The notes under the pieces: generated by a model
The model's database searches: none
The model's input: the letters and a program-made list of their open reading frames with translations, nothing else
What the model was told of the DNA's origin: nothing
Part shown: positions 7,548 through 16,902 of the stretch, in pieces
Position numbering within the stretch: the stretch's first letter is position 1
Layout of the letters: the number at the start of each line of letters is the position of its first letter
Source: Roseococcus sp. SDR
GTDB lineage: Bacteria; Pseudomonadota; Alphaproteobacteria; Acetobacterales; Acetobacteraceae
Assembly (NCBI RefSeq): GCF_019083995.1
Contig: NZ_JAHRCU010000018.1
Coordinates: 1 to 64,000, forward strand
Length of the DNA stretch: 64,000 nt
Direction: 5' to 3'
Program-made: the position numbers and the translations under genes

Positions 7548-8900
7548 TCAGACTGTCCGGACAACCCGCCTCGCCCGATCTATCGCGCCAGGCGCGCCTT
7601 GGCTTGATGAGTTTTGTGGCCGACGCGGCCGCGCGCCCCCCAGCGCCACCAGCGCCAGCAGCCAGAACAGCATGGGGAAATCCGGGTTGAGCAGCAGGGA
7701 TTCCGTCCGGTTCACGATGGCGACCAGCCCCAGGACCAGCAGCGCCCAGAGCCCGAGCCCCACCTGGCCGCGCCAGATCGCCCGCAGCGCCAGCGCCAGC
7801 GTCGCCGCACCCATCAGGCCGACCAGCGCCATCCCCGCCCAGCCCAGCTGCAGCAGCACCTCCAGGTAGCCGCTATGGGCATTGGGCACCTCCCACGCGA
7901 CGCGTTCGGCGAGACTGCGTACATTGCGCGAGTTCTCCAGCCAGAAGGCGGCATAGCCATGGCCCAGCAGCGGCCGCGCCGCGATGGTGTGCCAGACGCC
8001 GTCCCAGATGAAGGTGCGCCCCGTCAGCGAGGAATCCTTGCCGATCAGGTCGAAGAACCCCTCCATCCCGATGCCCGCGAAGATGACCAGGCCCGCCGCC
8101 AGCCCGACCACCGTGACCAGCCCCGCCACCGCCCCCCAGATCCCCCCGCGCGAGGCCCAGAGCACCAGCACCGTCACCCCTGCCACCACCAGCGTCATCA
8201 GCAGCGACGTGGTGGACCGCGCAAGAACCAGCATCACCAGCAGCAGGAGGAGCCAGGCGGCATCCGTCCAGCGCAGCCGCCCGCGCTCCAGCACCAGGAA
8301 GGAGAGCGCGAGCCCGGCGAAGAGCAGCGCCACGCCCGTCACGTTCTTCTGTGGAAACACGCCGCGGATGGCGTTCGCATAATCCCCCGTGTCGAAGCCG
8401 ACCGCGGGCCGCAGCCCCGCCTCCGCCAGAGACGCCGCGATCAGCACCGCCATGACGCCGAGGAAGATCCGGAAGAAGCGCGGCAGGCCCAGCACCGTGC
8501 CGGTCGCCACCACGAAGGCGACCAGCGCCACGAGCGCCAGCGAACGCCGCAGCGTGTGCCCCATGGATTGGGACCAGAGCGCCGATGCGAAGATCAGCGC
8601 CAGCACCAGCAGGAAGGGCCAGAGCCGGAGCCCGATCCGCACCGCCGGCCGCCCGGCCCAGAGGGCCAGCAGCCCGCAGCCCCCCAGCATCAGCAGTTGC
8701 AGGGCGCGGTTCAGCGGATCAACCGCACCCAGTTCCGCGGCCGCGAAGCTGGAGCCGGTCTGGATCTTGGCGCCCGAGTAGAGGAACACCGCGCAGGCGG
8801 CGAGCACGGCCTGGATGCGCGGCCCGACCTCGGCGAAGGCGGGCAGCGTCATCGGCGGCGGCACGGGGGCGACGCCGGGCGGCAGCGCCACGCGCCGCAT
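7548..8900 (-). CDS. O-antigen ligase/polymerase-like membrane protein (Wzy/ExoQ type)
   Basis: 450 aa, with about ten to twelve predicted membrane helices and a larger periplasmic loop in the C-terminal half containing GRTFIWDGVW and LLGHGYAAFW, the pattern of the Wzy_C/O-antigen ligase family. In an EPS locus of this type it should polymerise lipid-linked repeat units on the periplasmic face. The ATG at 8900 overlaps the stop of the Wza gene by one base, so the two are coupled. Ends 206 bp before the phosphoglycosyltransferase. An O-antigen ligase role cannot be excluded on sequence alone, but the Wza/Wzc neighbours favour polymerase. Confidence 0.82.
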   Translation of the reverse strand: MRRVALPPGVAPVPPPMTLPAFAEVGPRIQAVLAACAVFLYSGAKIQTGSSFAAAELGAVDPLNRALQLLMLGGCGLLALWAGRPAVRIGLRLWPFLLVLALIFASALWSQSMGHTLRRSLALVALVAFVVATGTVLGLPRFFRIFLGVMAVLIAASLAEAGLRPAVGFDTGDYANAIRGVFPQKNVTGVALLFAGLALSFLVLERGRLRWTDAAWLLLLLVMLVLARSTTSLLMTLVVAGVTVLVLWASRGGIWGAVAGLVTVVGLAAGLVIFAGIGMEGFFDLIGKDSSLTGRTFIWDGVWHTIAARPLLGHGYAAFWLENSRNVRSLAERVAWEVPNAHSGYLEVLLQLGWAGMALVGLMGAATLALALRAIWRGQVGLGLWALLVLGLVAIVNRTESLLLNPDFPMLFWLLALVALGGARPRRPQNSSSQGAPGAIDRARRVVRTV

Positions 8901-9613
8901 CAGAAGGCCCCGCCCACCGTCGGGATCCGGTTGATCGAGTAGGAGAAGTTGCGCGAGAAGGGGATCAGCCGGTTCACATACTGGTCGATCCAGAGGTTGA
9001 CCTCCGCGATGCGCGAGCGCGGCACATAGACGATGTCGCCCGCCGCCAGCGGCACATCCTCGGGTGCCGTGCCCGAGACGAAGGCCCGCAGGTCGAGCGT
9101 GCGCATCATCGGCAGGTCGCCCGGGCCGCGGCGGATCAGCACCACCTCGCTGAGCCGCGCCTCGTCGGTGAAGCCGCCCGCGCGGATCACCGCCTCCAGC
9201 GCGCCGCGCCGCGCGGGCAGCGGGTGCTGGCCCGGGTTGCGCACCATGCCGCCCACCAGCACGACCGAGCCCGCCGCCTCCTCGATGCCGAGCGTCACCA
9301 CCGGATGCGTCAGGTACCGGCGGCTGGCCTGGGTGATGGCGGCCTCCGCCTCCGAGAGGGTTCGCCCCGCCACATCCACGCGGCCGGCCGCGCGCAGCGC
9401 CACCTGCCCGTCGGGCGCCACCAGCGCCACCTCGTTCAGCTCAGGTGTGAGCAGGTATTGGACGCGCACCCGGTCCCCGGCGGCGATGCGGTATTCGGGG
9501 GCGGCGTTGCTCCAGGGCAGGAAGCCCTCGGCGTCGCGCGGCGTCGCCGTGATCTCATGCCCCGTGCAGCCGATGAGCGGCAGCAGCGGCAGCATCCGCC
9601 GCGCGATCCTCAT
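8900..9613 (-). CDS. polysaccharide export lipoprotein (Wza-like)
   Basis: 237 aa lipoprotein: the N terminus ends in a lipobox, L-I-G-Cys16. Then comes a polysaccharide export domain (YRIAAGDRVRVQYL near 40-55) and a SLBB-like domain (VLVGGMVRNPGQHPL near 120). It forms the outer-membrane channel through which the polymer leaves. Shorter than E. coli Wza (379 aa), as is common for alphaproteobacterial versions. Overlaps the upstream Wzc-like gene by ATGA (9610-9613) and the polymerase start by one base, giving a tight Wzc-Wza-Wzy leftward run. Confidence 0.88.
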   Translation of the reverse strand: MRIARRMLPLLPLIGCTGHEITATPRDAEGFLPWSNAAPEYRIAAGDRVRVQYLLTPELNEVALVAPDGQVALRAAGRVDVAGRTLSEAEAAITQASRRYLTHPVVTLGIEEAAGSVVLVGGMVRNPGQHPLPARRGALEAVIRAGGFTDEARLSEVVLIRRGPGDLPMMRTLDLRAFVSGTAPEDVPLAAGDIVYVPRSRIAEVNLWIDQYVNRLIPFSRNFSYSINRIPTVGGAF

Positions 9614-11736
9614 GACCAGCCCTGCAGCCGGCGCGGCAGCACCTGGCGGAAGCCGGTATAGGCGAGGCCGAGCAGCGCGCCGCCGGCCTCCAGCACGGCG
9701 TCCCGCGCGCGGCGGGCATGGCCCATCCCCGTGCGCTCGCCCCGCACCACCAGCAGGTTCGCGTCCACGACGGCGGCGACGCGCCGCAGCGCGTAGCTCT
9801 CCGGCTCGTCGGGCGCGATGATGATGATCGTCTCGAAGACGCGCCGCATGCGCTCCATGTAGAGCGCCGCGCGCTCATAGGAGGCGCGCGGCGAGGCGAG
9901 ATTGGATTCCGCCGCCTCGAAGGAGACGAAGAGGCGCGGCAGCACGGTCGGCAGCATCAGGATCTCGCCCGGCTGGCGGTCCGCCACCTGCGGCGAGGAG
10001 CCGAGTGCGGCCAGATGCTCGCGCCCGTCGCCCAGCAGGTCCACCAGCGCGATGCGGCCGCCCTCGCGCTGGGCCAGCGTCACCGCCAGCGCGCGCGCCA
10101 GCTCCGCCCGGCCATCGCCCTTCGCCGCCCCCACCAGCTGGATCGCGGCCGGCCGCAGGCCATCCACCCGCGCATCGCCGAGCAGCGAGGCCAGATCCTC
10201 CATGCGCGGATCGGGCGAGAGATCGGCCTTGCCGCCGGCGAGCGTGCCGAAGCGGGCCAGCGCCGGCAGGCGCAGCGCGCGCACCGCCTCATCCACCGTC
10301 GCCGCCGTGCGGCGCGTCAGCGTCAGCAGCAGCGCGAGGCCGGCGGCGAGACCCAGGCCCAGCACCACGCCGCCCGCCGCGATCACGCGCTTCAGGCTGC
10401 GGCCATGCACCGGCACGGTGGGCGGCTGGATGAGCCGCACGCCGGCGCGGGCCTGGCGGCGCGCCTCCTCGCCCAGGCGCAGCGCCGCCTCGCGCGTGGC
10501 GAGCTGGCGCGCGATGGCCTCGAGGGATTCGCGCTCGCGCTGCAGGTCGCGCAGCGTCACCTCGGCCACCAGCAGGGCCTGGCCGCGGCGCTCCGCCTCC
10601 TCGCGCTGGCGCGTCACCTCCGTGAGCTGGCCGGCCAGCGTCTCCATCTCGAGGCGCGAGGTGACCGCGCGGTTCACCAGCAGCTCCTGCGCGGGATTGC
10701 GCACCTCGCGCGTCGTCGTGAAGTTGGCGCCCGCCTCCTGCATCACCAGGGCGCGCTGGGTCGCGATGCGGCGATCGAGGTCGCGCAGGCCGGGCCAGTC
10801 GGGCGCGTATTGCGCGGCCATGTGCGCGCGCTCGGCCAGCAGGCGGTTCAGCTGGTTGCGGCTGTCGTCATTGTTGCGCAGGTTCGTCGTGTCGCTGAAG
10901 GCCAGCACGCGGGGCGGCTGGCCGCTGAGCTGCTGTTCGGCTGCCGCGAGCTGCGCGCGGGCGGTGGCCAGCGCCTCGCGCGCGCGGTTCTCGCGCTGCA
11001 TCAGCTCCTCGCGCCGCGTGTTCGCGAGCTGGATATCCTGCGGGATGTCGAGCACCCCCGCCCCCTCGCGCGTTGCACGGATGCGCTCATCCACGCTGCG
11101 GATCCGCGCCATGGCCTGCTCATGCTCGGTCGCCAGCAGGCGGGCGCCGTCATCCCCGGCCAGCAGCGCGCGGCGGTCGAAATAGGCGGCGAGGATTGCT
11201 TCCAGCCCGCGCAGCGCCCGCGCGCGGTCGGGCAGCGTCAGCGTCACGCGCAGCAGGTTGGACCCGGGCTCCAGCTCCCAGCGCAGCGCCTCGCCCAGCT
11301 CTTCCACGGCGCGGTCGAACTCGGTGCCCTCGGTGGTGGTCTGCTCGGCCATGATGGCGCCGGGCGGCGCCGAGAGCAGCGCCGTGCGCAGCACTTGCGG
11401 GCTGCTGAGGATCTCCGCCTCGGCCCGCGTCACCTTCAGCACCTCGACGGAGACGACATTGGGGCCGATGCCCGTGATGTCGGCGGCGGAGGAGGCATCG
11501 CGCGCCGTCTGCACCAGCAGGATGGCGGTGGCGGGAAAGCGCGGGCTGACCGTGAAGGCGAGGCCGAGCCCCGCGAATGCCGGCAGCAGGGCCGCCAGAA
11601 GCAGCAACCGCCAGCGGAGTGCCGCCGTCACCAGCAGGTCCATGGCGTGGAAGCCGCCCCAGGCGGGCTCGTCGGGCGGAAGCTGGGCGCGGCGGGCGGG
11701 TGGGCCGGAAGGCGCCATGGTCAGCGCCCCGCCCAT
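9610..11736 (-). CDS. Wzc-like chain-length/export regulator with degenerate ATPase domain
   Basis: 708 aa from the chosen ATG. Wzz domain with a first membrane helix near 35-60, long coiled coil (about 190-440), second helix near 460-480, then a cytoplasmic domain that looks like a BY-kinase. In that domain the Walker A region reads GAAKGDGRAEL (about 536-546), without the GKS/T lysine of active kinases. The Walker A' aspartates are reduced to LVDLLGD, and the C terminus (RRLQGWS) has no tyrosine cluster. It is therefore probably not an active tyrosine kinase but a structural partner of Wza. Upstream in-frame ATGs at 11781 and 11817 lack a better ribosome site; 11736 follows GAGGATCAGG. Divergent from wecG-like. 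Confidence 0.83.
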   Translation of the reverse strand: MGGALTMAPSGPPARRAQLPPDEPAWGGFHAMDLLVTAALRWRLLLLAALLPAFAGLGLAFTVSPRFPATAILLVQTARDASSAADITGIGPNVVSVEVLKVTRAEAEILSSPQVLRTALLSAPPGAIMAEQTTTEGTEFDRAVEELGEALRWELEPGSNLLRVTLTLPDRARALRGLEAILAAYFDRRALLAGDDGARLLATEHEQAMARIRSVDERIRATREGAGVLDIPQDIQLANTRREELMQRENRAREALATARAQLAAAEQQLSGQPPRVLAFSDTTNLRNNDDSRNQLNRLLAERAHMAAQYAPDWPGLRDLDRRIATQRALVMQEAGANFTTTREVRNPAQELLVNRAVTSRLEMETLAGQLTEVTRQREEAERRGQALLVAEVTLRDLQRERESLEAIARQLATREAALRLGEEARRQARAGVRLIQPPTVPVHGRSLKRVIAAGGVVLGLGLAAGLALLLTLTRRTAATVDEAVRALRLPALARFGTLAGGKADLSPDPRMEDLASLLGDARVDGLRPAAIQLVGAAKGDGRAELARALAVTLAQREGGRIALVDLLGDGREHLAALGSSPQVADRQPGEILMLPTVLPRLFVSFEAAESNLASPRASYERAALYMERMRRVFETIIIIAPDEPESYALRRVAAVVDANLLVVRGERTGMGHARRARDAVLEAGGALLGLAYTGFRQVLPRRLQGWS

Positions 11737-11832
11737 GCCGCCCTGATCCTCGCCCGAGCTCTCCACCGGCCCCCCAGCCATGCAAAGTACTTGTTTGTAG
11801 ATGAACGCTTTCGACATTGCTAGGGAACGCTG

Positions 11833-12576
11833 ATGTCCACCGTGCCCGCGCTGCGCCTGCTCGGCGTGCGCTTCGACGATCTCGACCTCGATGGCGCCCT
11901 GGCGCTGATTGCGGCGCGCGACCCATCGGCGCCCTTCGCCTATGTGGTGACGCCCAATGCAGACCACCTGCTGCGGCTGGAAGCGGGGGATGACGCGTTG
12001 CGCGCGCTGTATGACGGCGCCTGGCTTTCGCTGAATGACAGCCGCATCCTCCGCCTGCTGGCCGGCCGGCGCGGCGTGCGGCTGAACCTCGCTCCGGGCA
12101 GTGACCTCGCCGCTTCCCTCTTCGCCCGCGCGATCGAGCCCGGAACGCCGGTGACCGTGATCGGCGGCTCGCCCGCCATGGCGGAGGCGCTGCGCGCGCG
12201 CTTCGGCCTCACCGCGCTGTTCCACCACAACCCGCCCATGGGCTTCATCCGTGACGAGGCGGCGGTGCAGGCGGCCGTCGCTTTCGTCACGGCGCATCCG
12301 GCGCGCTTCGTCTTCCTCTGCGTGGGCTCGCCGCAGCAGGAGAAGCTCGCCGCGCGCATCCAGGCGGCGGGCGGCGCCACGGGGGTGGGGCTATGCCTCG
12401 GTGCCGCGCTGGAATTCGTGACCGGCGCCAAGGCCCGCGCGCCGGCCTGGATGCAGCGCGCGCATCTCGAATGGCTGCACCGCCTGGCGAGCGAACCGCG
12501 CCGCCTCTGGCGCCGCTACCTGCTGGAGGCGCCGCGCCTGCTGCGCGCGATGCGCAAGGTGCCCAAGGGTCAGTGA
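11833..12576 (+). CDS. WecG/TagA/CpsF family glycosyltransferase
   Basis: 247 aa, the usual length of the family. Seen: TPNADHLL near 38, LNDSR near 65, and the signature FLCVGSPQQEKLA near 155-170. These membrane-associated transferases add N-acetylmannosamine(uronic acid) or glucose-type residues to a lipid-linked acceptor, usually as the second sugar of an envelope polysaccharide. It is divergent from the Wzc-like gene, with a 96-bp gap if that gene starts at 11736. Its last seven bases overlap the end of the convergent acyltransferase. Confidence 0.87.
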   Translation: MSTVPALRLLGVRFDDLDLDGALALIAARDPSAPFAYVVTPNADHLLRLEAGDDALRALYDGAWLSLNDSRILRLLAGRRGVRLNLAPGSDLAASLFARAIEPGTPVTVIGGSPAMAEALRARFGLTALFHHNPPMGFIRDEAAVQAAVAFVTAHPARFVFLCVGSPQQEKLAARIQAAGGATGVGLCLGAALEFVTGAKARAPAWMQRAHLEWLHRLASEPRRLWRRYLLEAPRLLRAMRKVPKGQ

Positions 12577-13667
12577 CGCAGGCGGCGGCGCCAAAGCGCC
12601 ATGGGCCGCTCCAGCCCCCAATACACCGCCGCCGTGGGCAGCAGCGTCGCGGCCAGGAACACCGCATACCAGGCGGCGCCATAGGGGCTCTCGCGCATCG
12701 CCTCGCCCGTCGCGGCGCAGGCGAGCCCCACGGCCAGCCAGTGAAACAGGTAGAGCACGTAGCTCATCCGCCCCACCAGCAGCGCCGGCGGCCAGCAGAG
12801 CGCGCTGCGCAGCCAGGCGGCGGCGGGCGCGAAGAGCAGCGGCCCGAGGGCGAGGGCGATCCCCGCCGATTGCAGCGAATGCCGCGCCGTCTCGCGGAAG
12901 GAGGGCTCGCGGATCACGAGGCTCGCCAGCACCATCGCCGCACCGAGCCAAAGCGGCCAGCGCGCCGTGATCCAGCCGGGCATGCCCCCCGGGCGGCAGA
13001 GCCAGCCCAGCGCGCAGCCATAGAGGATGGCGTCCAGCCGCGTGTCGGTGCCCACATGGATGCGATAGGCGGGGAAGGTGCCGCAGAGCGCGACCGGCCC
13101 GGCGCCGCCGTCGCAGGCCGCATGCACGACGATGCGCCAGCCGAGCGAGAGCGCGCAGCCCAGCGCCAGCGCCGGCAGGAACCAGCCACGCCGCGCCAGC
13201 GCCGCGAGGATGAGCGGGAAGATCAGGTAGAAATGCGCCTCCACCGCCAGCGACCACAGGATGCTGAAGGGATGCGGGGCGAGCGCCGGATGGTCCGGGA
13301 AGCCTTGCCACAGCGCGTGGAGATTGGCGGTGTAGAACAGCGCGGCCAGCCATTCCGCCAGCACGAAGGGCAGGCCCAGCGCCAGGAAGGTCAGCGCCAC
13401 GCAGGCCAGATAGGCCAGCAGCGCGGGCAGCAGCCGGAGCGCGCGCCGCCCGTAGAAGGCGCCCACCGCGATGCGCCCGCGCGCCTCCCACTCGGCCAGC
13501 AGCAGCCGCGTGATGATGAAGCCGCTGATGGCGAAGAAGAGCGTGACGCCGAGGCCCCCCGGCACCAGCCGCCCGAACCCTGCATGCGAGACGATGACGA
13601 TCAGGATGGAGACCGCGCGCAGCCCATCGAGCGCGGGCAGCGGGGCGGCGGGGTCATTCACGGGCAT
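12570..13667 (-). CDS. acyltransferase 3 family membrane protein (EPS O-acetylase)
   Basis: 365 aa with about ten membrane helices. Family marks: LDGLRAVSILIVIVSH near the N terminus (R and H of the acyltransferase 3 signature), FFAISGFIITRLL near 45, and SILWSLAVEAHFYLIFP near 135. Such enzymes O-acetylate sugars of extracellular or lipid-linked polysaccharides at the inner membrane. Start chosen at the ATG just before PVNDPAAPLPALDG, since further upstream the frame loses protein-like composition. It stands alone on the minus strand inside the otherwise rightward half of the EPS locus, and shares an 84-bp divergent gap with the GT2 gene. Confidence 0.87.
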   Translation of the reverse strand: MPVNDPAAPLPALDGLRAVSILIVIVSHAGFGRLVPGGLGVTLFFAISGFIITRLLLAEWEARGRIAVGAFYGRRALRLLPALLAYLACVALTFLALGLPFVLAEWLAALFYTANLHALWQGFPDHPALAPHPFSILWSLAVEAHFYLIFPLILAALARRGWFLPALALGCALSLGWRIVVHAACDGGAGPVALCGTFPAYRIHVGTDTRLDAILYGCALGWLCRPGGMPGWITARWPLWLGAAMVLASLVIREPSFRETARHSLQSAGIALALGPLLFAPAAAWLRSALCWPPALLVGRMSYVLYLFHWLAVGLACAATGEAMRESPYGAAWYAVFLAATLLPTAAVYWGLERPMALWRRRLRH

Positions 13668-13751
13668 CGCATGCTGGGTAGGGCAGGGGCAGCGCGGTTG
13701 CAAATCCATCGCGCTTGCACCCGCCGGCGCTTCGGCGGAAAGCTGCGATCC

Positions 13752-14690
13752 ATGCCGCGCACCACTGTCGTGATCTGCACCTTCAACCGCCCAGGGCCGC
13801 TCGCGCGCGCCATCGCCACCGCGCGCGCGCAGGCGCTGCCCGAGGGCGAGGCAGCCGAGGTGCTGGTGGTGGACAATTCCCCGGATTCCAACGCGCGCGC
13901 CGCGGTGGAGGCGATGATCGCCGACCCCGGCCTGCCGCTCCGCTACCTGGCCGCGCCCGATCCCAACATCTCGCTCGCCCGCAATGCGGGCGTGGCGGCG
14001 AGCGAGGGCGAGCGTGTGGTCTTCCTCGATGATGACGAACGCTGCGAGCCCGGCTGGCTGCACGCGCTCATCACCACGCAGGTGGCAACGGGCGCCGATC
14101 TCGTCTTCGGCGCCGTCATCCCCGAATTTCCCGGCGGCCCGCCCGATTGGGACCCCACGGGCCGCTCCTACGAGCGCAAGCTCTCCTGGCCCACGGGCAG
14201 CCAGCTCACGCTGCGGCATGACGAGAGCGTCTCCGGCCGCTGGATCGGCACGGGCAATTCGCTGCTGATGCGCGCCACCTGCCTCGATGAGGCCGCGCCC
14301 TTCGACGCCTTCCTCGGCCGCTGCGGCGGCGAGGATTTCGACCTCTTCCTCCGCCTCTTCGCGCGCGGGCGCCGCTTCGTCTGGTGCGCCGAGGCGGTGG
14401 TGCATGAACTCGTCCCGGCCGACCGCGCGACGCTGGCCTATATGCGCGGCCGCAATTTCCGCACCGGGCAGATCTACGGCACGGTGCTGCTGCGCCGCTC
14501 CACCGCACCCATGCGCGACGGGCTGCTGCTGATGGCCAAGGGCGTGGTGCAGCTGGGCGTGGTCGGCCTGCGCTGGGCGCTCGCGGCACTCAGCGGCGGT
14601 GGGCGCCCGGCCGCGCTGCAATCGGTGAAGTTCACCGAGGTGGCGGGCAAGATCACCTGGTGGCGCCTCGCGCGCGCATCCCGCGCATGA
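13752..14690 (+). CDS. family 2 glycosyltransferase
   Basis: 312 aa GT-A fold transferase: VVICTFNRP at the start, DPNISLARNAG near 75-85, the metal-binding FLDDDE near 95, and GRCGGEDFDLF near 190. A hydrophobic C-terminal stretch suggests membrane association. It would add one sugar to the lipid-linked EPS unit from a nucleotide sugar. First gene of a run of five coupled by ATGA overlaps (14687-14690, 15859-15862, 16899-16902, 18143-18146). The sugar donor is not readable. Confidence 0.88.
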   Translation: MPRTTVVICTFNRPGPLARAIATARAQALPEGEAAEVLVVDNSPDSNARAAVEAMIADPGLPLRYLAAPDPNISLARNAGVAASEGERVVFLDDDERCEPGWLHALITTQVATGADLVFGAVIPEFPGGPPDWDPTGRSYERKLSWPTGSQLTLRHDESVSGRWIGTGNSLLMRATCLDEAAPFDAFLGRCGGEDFDLFLRLFARGRRFVWCAEAVVHELVPADRATLAYMRGRNFRTGQIYGTVLLRRSTAPMRDGLLLMAKGVVQLGVVGLRWALAALSGGGRPAALQSVKFTEVAGKITWWRLARASRA

Positions 14691-15862
14691 GGCTGCTGGT
14701 CGTCTCCACCCAGCCCTGGACGGTGGCTGCGCGCCTCGCCATGGCGCTGCGTGATTCGGGATGCGTGGTGGAGGCGGCCTCGCCGCGCGGCTCCCTGCTG
14801 GCACGCTGCGCGGCGCCCACGCGCCAGCATCTGCTGCGCCCCTGGTCCATGGGCGCTGACCTCGCCCGCGCGCTGCGCGCGGCCCGGCCGGACCGCGCCA
14901 TCCCCGCCGATGATCGCGCCGCCGCCCTGCTGCGCGCGCTGCATGCCGAGGCGGATCTGAGCGCGCTGATCGAGGCCTCGCTCGGGGACCCTTCGGGCTA
15001 TGCGGTCGCCGCCGCGAAATCGGCGCAGATGGCGCTGGCCGCGCGCCTCGGCCTGCCCATGCCCGCGACGCGCCCGGTGGAAAGCCTCGCCGCGCTGCAG
15101 GCCGCGCTGGCCGAGGGCGGCCTGCCGCGCGTGCTCAAGACCGACGGCAGCTGGGGCGGCGCCGGCGTGCAGGTGCTGCGCGCGATGAGCGACGCGGCGC
15201 CCGCCTTCGCCCGCGCCACCACCGCGCCCAGCCTGTTGCAGTCGCTCAAGCTCGCCGCCTGGGAGGGCAGCCTCAACCCGGTCTTCGCGCGGCGCGACTG
15301 GCAGCCGGGCATGCCCGATCTGCAGGATTTCGTGGACGGCCATCCCGCCAATCGCGCCGTCATCGCCGAGCGCGGCCGTGTGCTCGCCGGCCTCTCGGTG
15401 GAGGTGCTGCAGGCCGCGAGCCCGACCGCCCCCGCAACCGTGATCCGCGTCGTCGAGGATGCGGAGATGACGGCGAGCGCGGCCGCGATGACCGAGGCGC
15501 TCGGCCTCTCCGGCTTCCTCGGCTTCGACTTCGTGGTGGAGCCCGGCACCGGCCGCAAGCTCCTGATCGAGATGAACCCGCGCGCCACTCCCATCTGTCA
15601 CCTGGGCGGTGGTCTCGCCGCCGCCTATGCCGCGCATCTCAAGGGGGAGGATGCCGCCGCCATCCCGCCGCCCGGCACCGAGGTCGCGCTCTTCCCCGGC
15701 GAATGGCTGCGCGACCCGCATTCGCCGCATCTGCACGGCGCCTGGCATGACGTGCCCTGGACGGACCCCGGCCTGCTCCGCGCCTATCTCGACGATGCCG
15801 CCGCGCTCGACCGCTTCGCCCGCCGCCAGCGCCTCTTTCGCCGGCTGACAGGGCGCGCATGA
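14687..15862 (+). CDS. ATP-grasp domain protein
   Basis: 391 aa. The start is fixed by the ATGA overlap with the glycosyltransferase. A pre-ATP-grasp Rossmann-like region (MRLLVVSTQPW) is followed by an ATP-grasp fold: LKTDGSWGGAGV (ATP-binding loop, near 155-165), GFLGFDFVVEPGTG, and the metal-binding LLIEMNPRATP near 300. ATP-grasp enzymes join a carboxylate to an amine or thiol through an acyl phosphate. Within an EPS locus the likely job is to add an amino acid or other amide to a sugar acid, or to modify a polymer precursor; this is inference. No close named family is recognised. Confidence 0.75.
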   Translation: MRLLVVSTQPWTVAARLAMALRDSGCVVEAASPRGSLLARCAAPTRQHLLRPWSMGADLARALRAARPDRAIPADDRAAALLRALHAEADLSALIEASLGDPSGYAVAAAKSAQMALAARLGLPMPATRPVESLAALQAALAEGGLPRVLKTDGSWGGAGVQVLRAMSDAAPAFARATTAPSLLQSLKLAAWEGSLNPVFARRDWQPGMPDLQDFVDGHPANRAVIAERGRVLAGLSVEVLQAASPTAPATVIRVVEDAEMTASAAAMTEALGLSGFLGFDFVVEPGTGRKLLIEMNPRATPICHLGGGLAAAYAAHLKGEDAAAIPPPGTEVALFPGEWLRDPHSPHLHGAWHDVPWTDPGLLRAYLDDAAALDRFARRQRLFRRLTGRA

Positions 15863-16902
15863 GGCTCGCCCGCCGCGCCCTTCTCGGAACGCCTCTCGCC
15901 GCCACCGCCTTGGCCCAGGAGCCGGGCCTGCGCGCGCTGGCCGAGGCGCGCGGCCTCGTCATCGGCAACATGGTCACGCGCGGGCAGCTGCGGGATCATC
16001 CCGCGCTGCAACCGCTGCTGCGCCGGGACGCGGCCCTCATCACGCCTGGCCTGGAACTGAAGTGGGACACGCTGCGCCCCGACCCGGAGAGCTTCAACTT
16101 CGCCCCCGCCGAGGAGGTCGCCGCCTTCACCCTCGCCGGCGGCATGGACCTGCGCGGCCACACGCTGGTCTGGCACGAGGCGCTGCCGCGCTGGTTCGAC
16201 CCCGCCGCCATGCCCGCCCCCCAGCTGCGCGCGACCCTCGAGCGCCATATCCGCACCGTCGCCGGGCATTTCCAGGGCCGCATCGCGAGCTGGGACGTGG
16301 TGAACGAACCCATCGGCGAGAATGGGCTGCGCGACGGCCCACACTCCGACCCCGACCTCATCCGCCAGGCCTTCCTCTGGGCGCGCGAGGCCGATCCCGG
16401 CGCGCGCCTTGTCATCAACGACTACGACCTCGAACTCGGTGACCGCCGGCAGGATGGCCGCCGCACCGCCATGCTGCGCCTGCTGGAGCGCCTGCTGCGC
16501 GCGGGTGCGCCGGTCGGCGCGCTCGGCATCCAGGCGCATCTGGCCCCCCGCTCCGCGCCCTTCGACGCCGCGCGCCTCGCGCGCTTCCTGCGCGATGTGG
16601 CGGGGATGGGCCTCGCCATCGAGGTGACCGAGCTCGACATCGTGGACCGCCTGCTGCCCGCCGACATCGCGGCGCGCGATGCCGAAGGGGCCGCCATGGC
16701 CGCCGATTTCCTGCGCGTCGCGCTGGACCAGCCGGCCGTGCGCATGCTGGTCCTCTGGGGCCTGTCGGACGTGCAGGCCTGGCAGCAGGACAGCGCCTTC
16801 GCCCGGCGGCGGGATGGCCTGCCCTCGCGCTCCCACCCGCTCGACCGCGAGATGGCGAAGAAGCCGCTCTGGCACGCCATCGCCGGCGCGCTGCGCGCAT
16901 GA
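15859..16902 (+). CDS. glycoside hydrolase family 10 (endo-beta-1,4-xylanase type)
   Basis: 347 aa with a short signal-like N terminus (arginines, then a hydrophobic stretch to AALAQ-like residues near 20). GH10 features are clear: HTLVWHEALPRWF near 101-113, the acid/base Glu150 in WDVVNEP, and the nucleophile Glu258 in VTELD. GH10 enzymes cut beta-1,4 xylan-like chains. Lodged between ATP-grasp and flippase genes with ATGA overlaps on both sides, it is more likely an EPS-trimming or release glycanase acting in the periplasm than a plant-xylan degrader. That reading implies a beta-1,4-linked backbone in the polymer, which is inference. Confidence 0.86.
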   Translation: MRLARRALLGTPLAATALAQEPGLRALAEARGLVIGNMVTRGQLRDHPALQPLLRRDAALITPGLELKWDTLRPDPESFNFAPAEEVAAFTLAGGMDLRGHTLVWHEALPRWFDPAAMPAPQLRATLERHIRTVAGHFQGRIASWDVVNEPIGENGLRDGPHSDPDLIRQAFLWAREADPGARLVINDYDLELGDRRQDGRRTAMLRLLERLLRAGAPVGALGIQAHLAPRSAPFDAARLARFLRDVAGMGLAIEVTELDIVDRLLPADIAARDAEGAAMAADFLRVALDQPAVRMLVLWGLSDVQAWQQDSAFARRRDGLPSRSHPLDREMAKKPLWHAIAGALRA

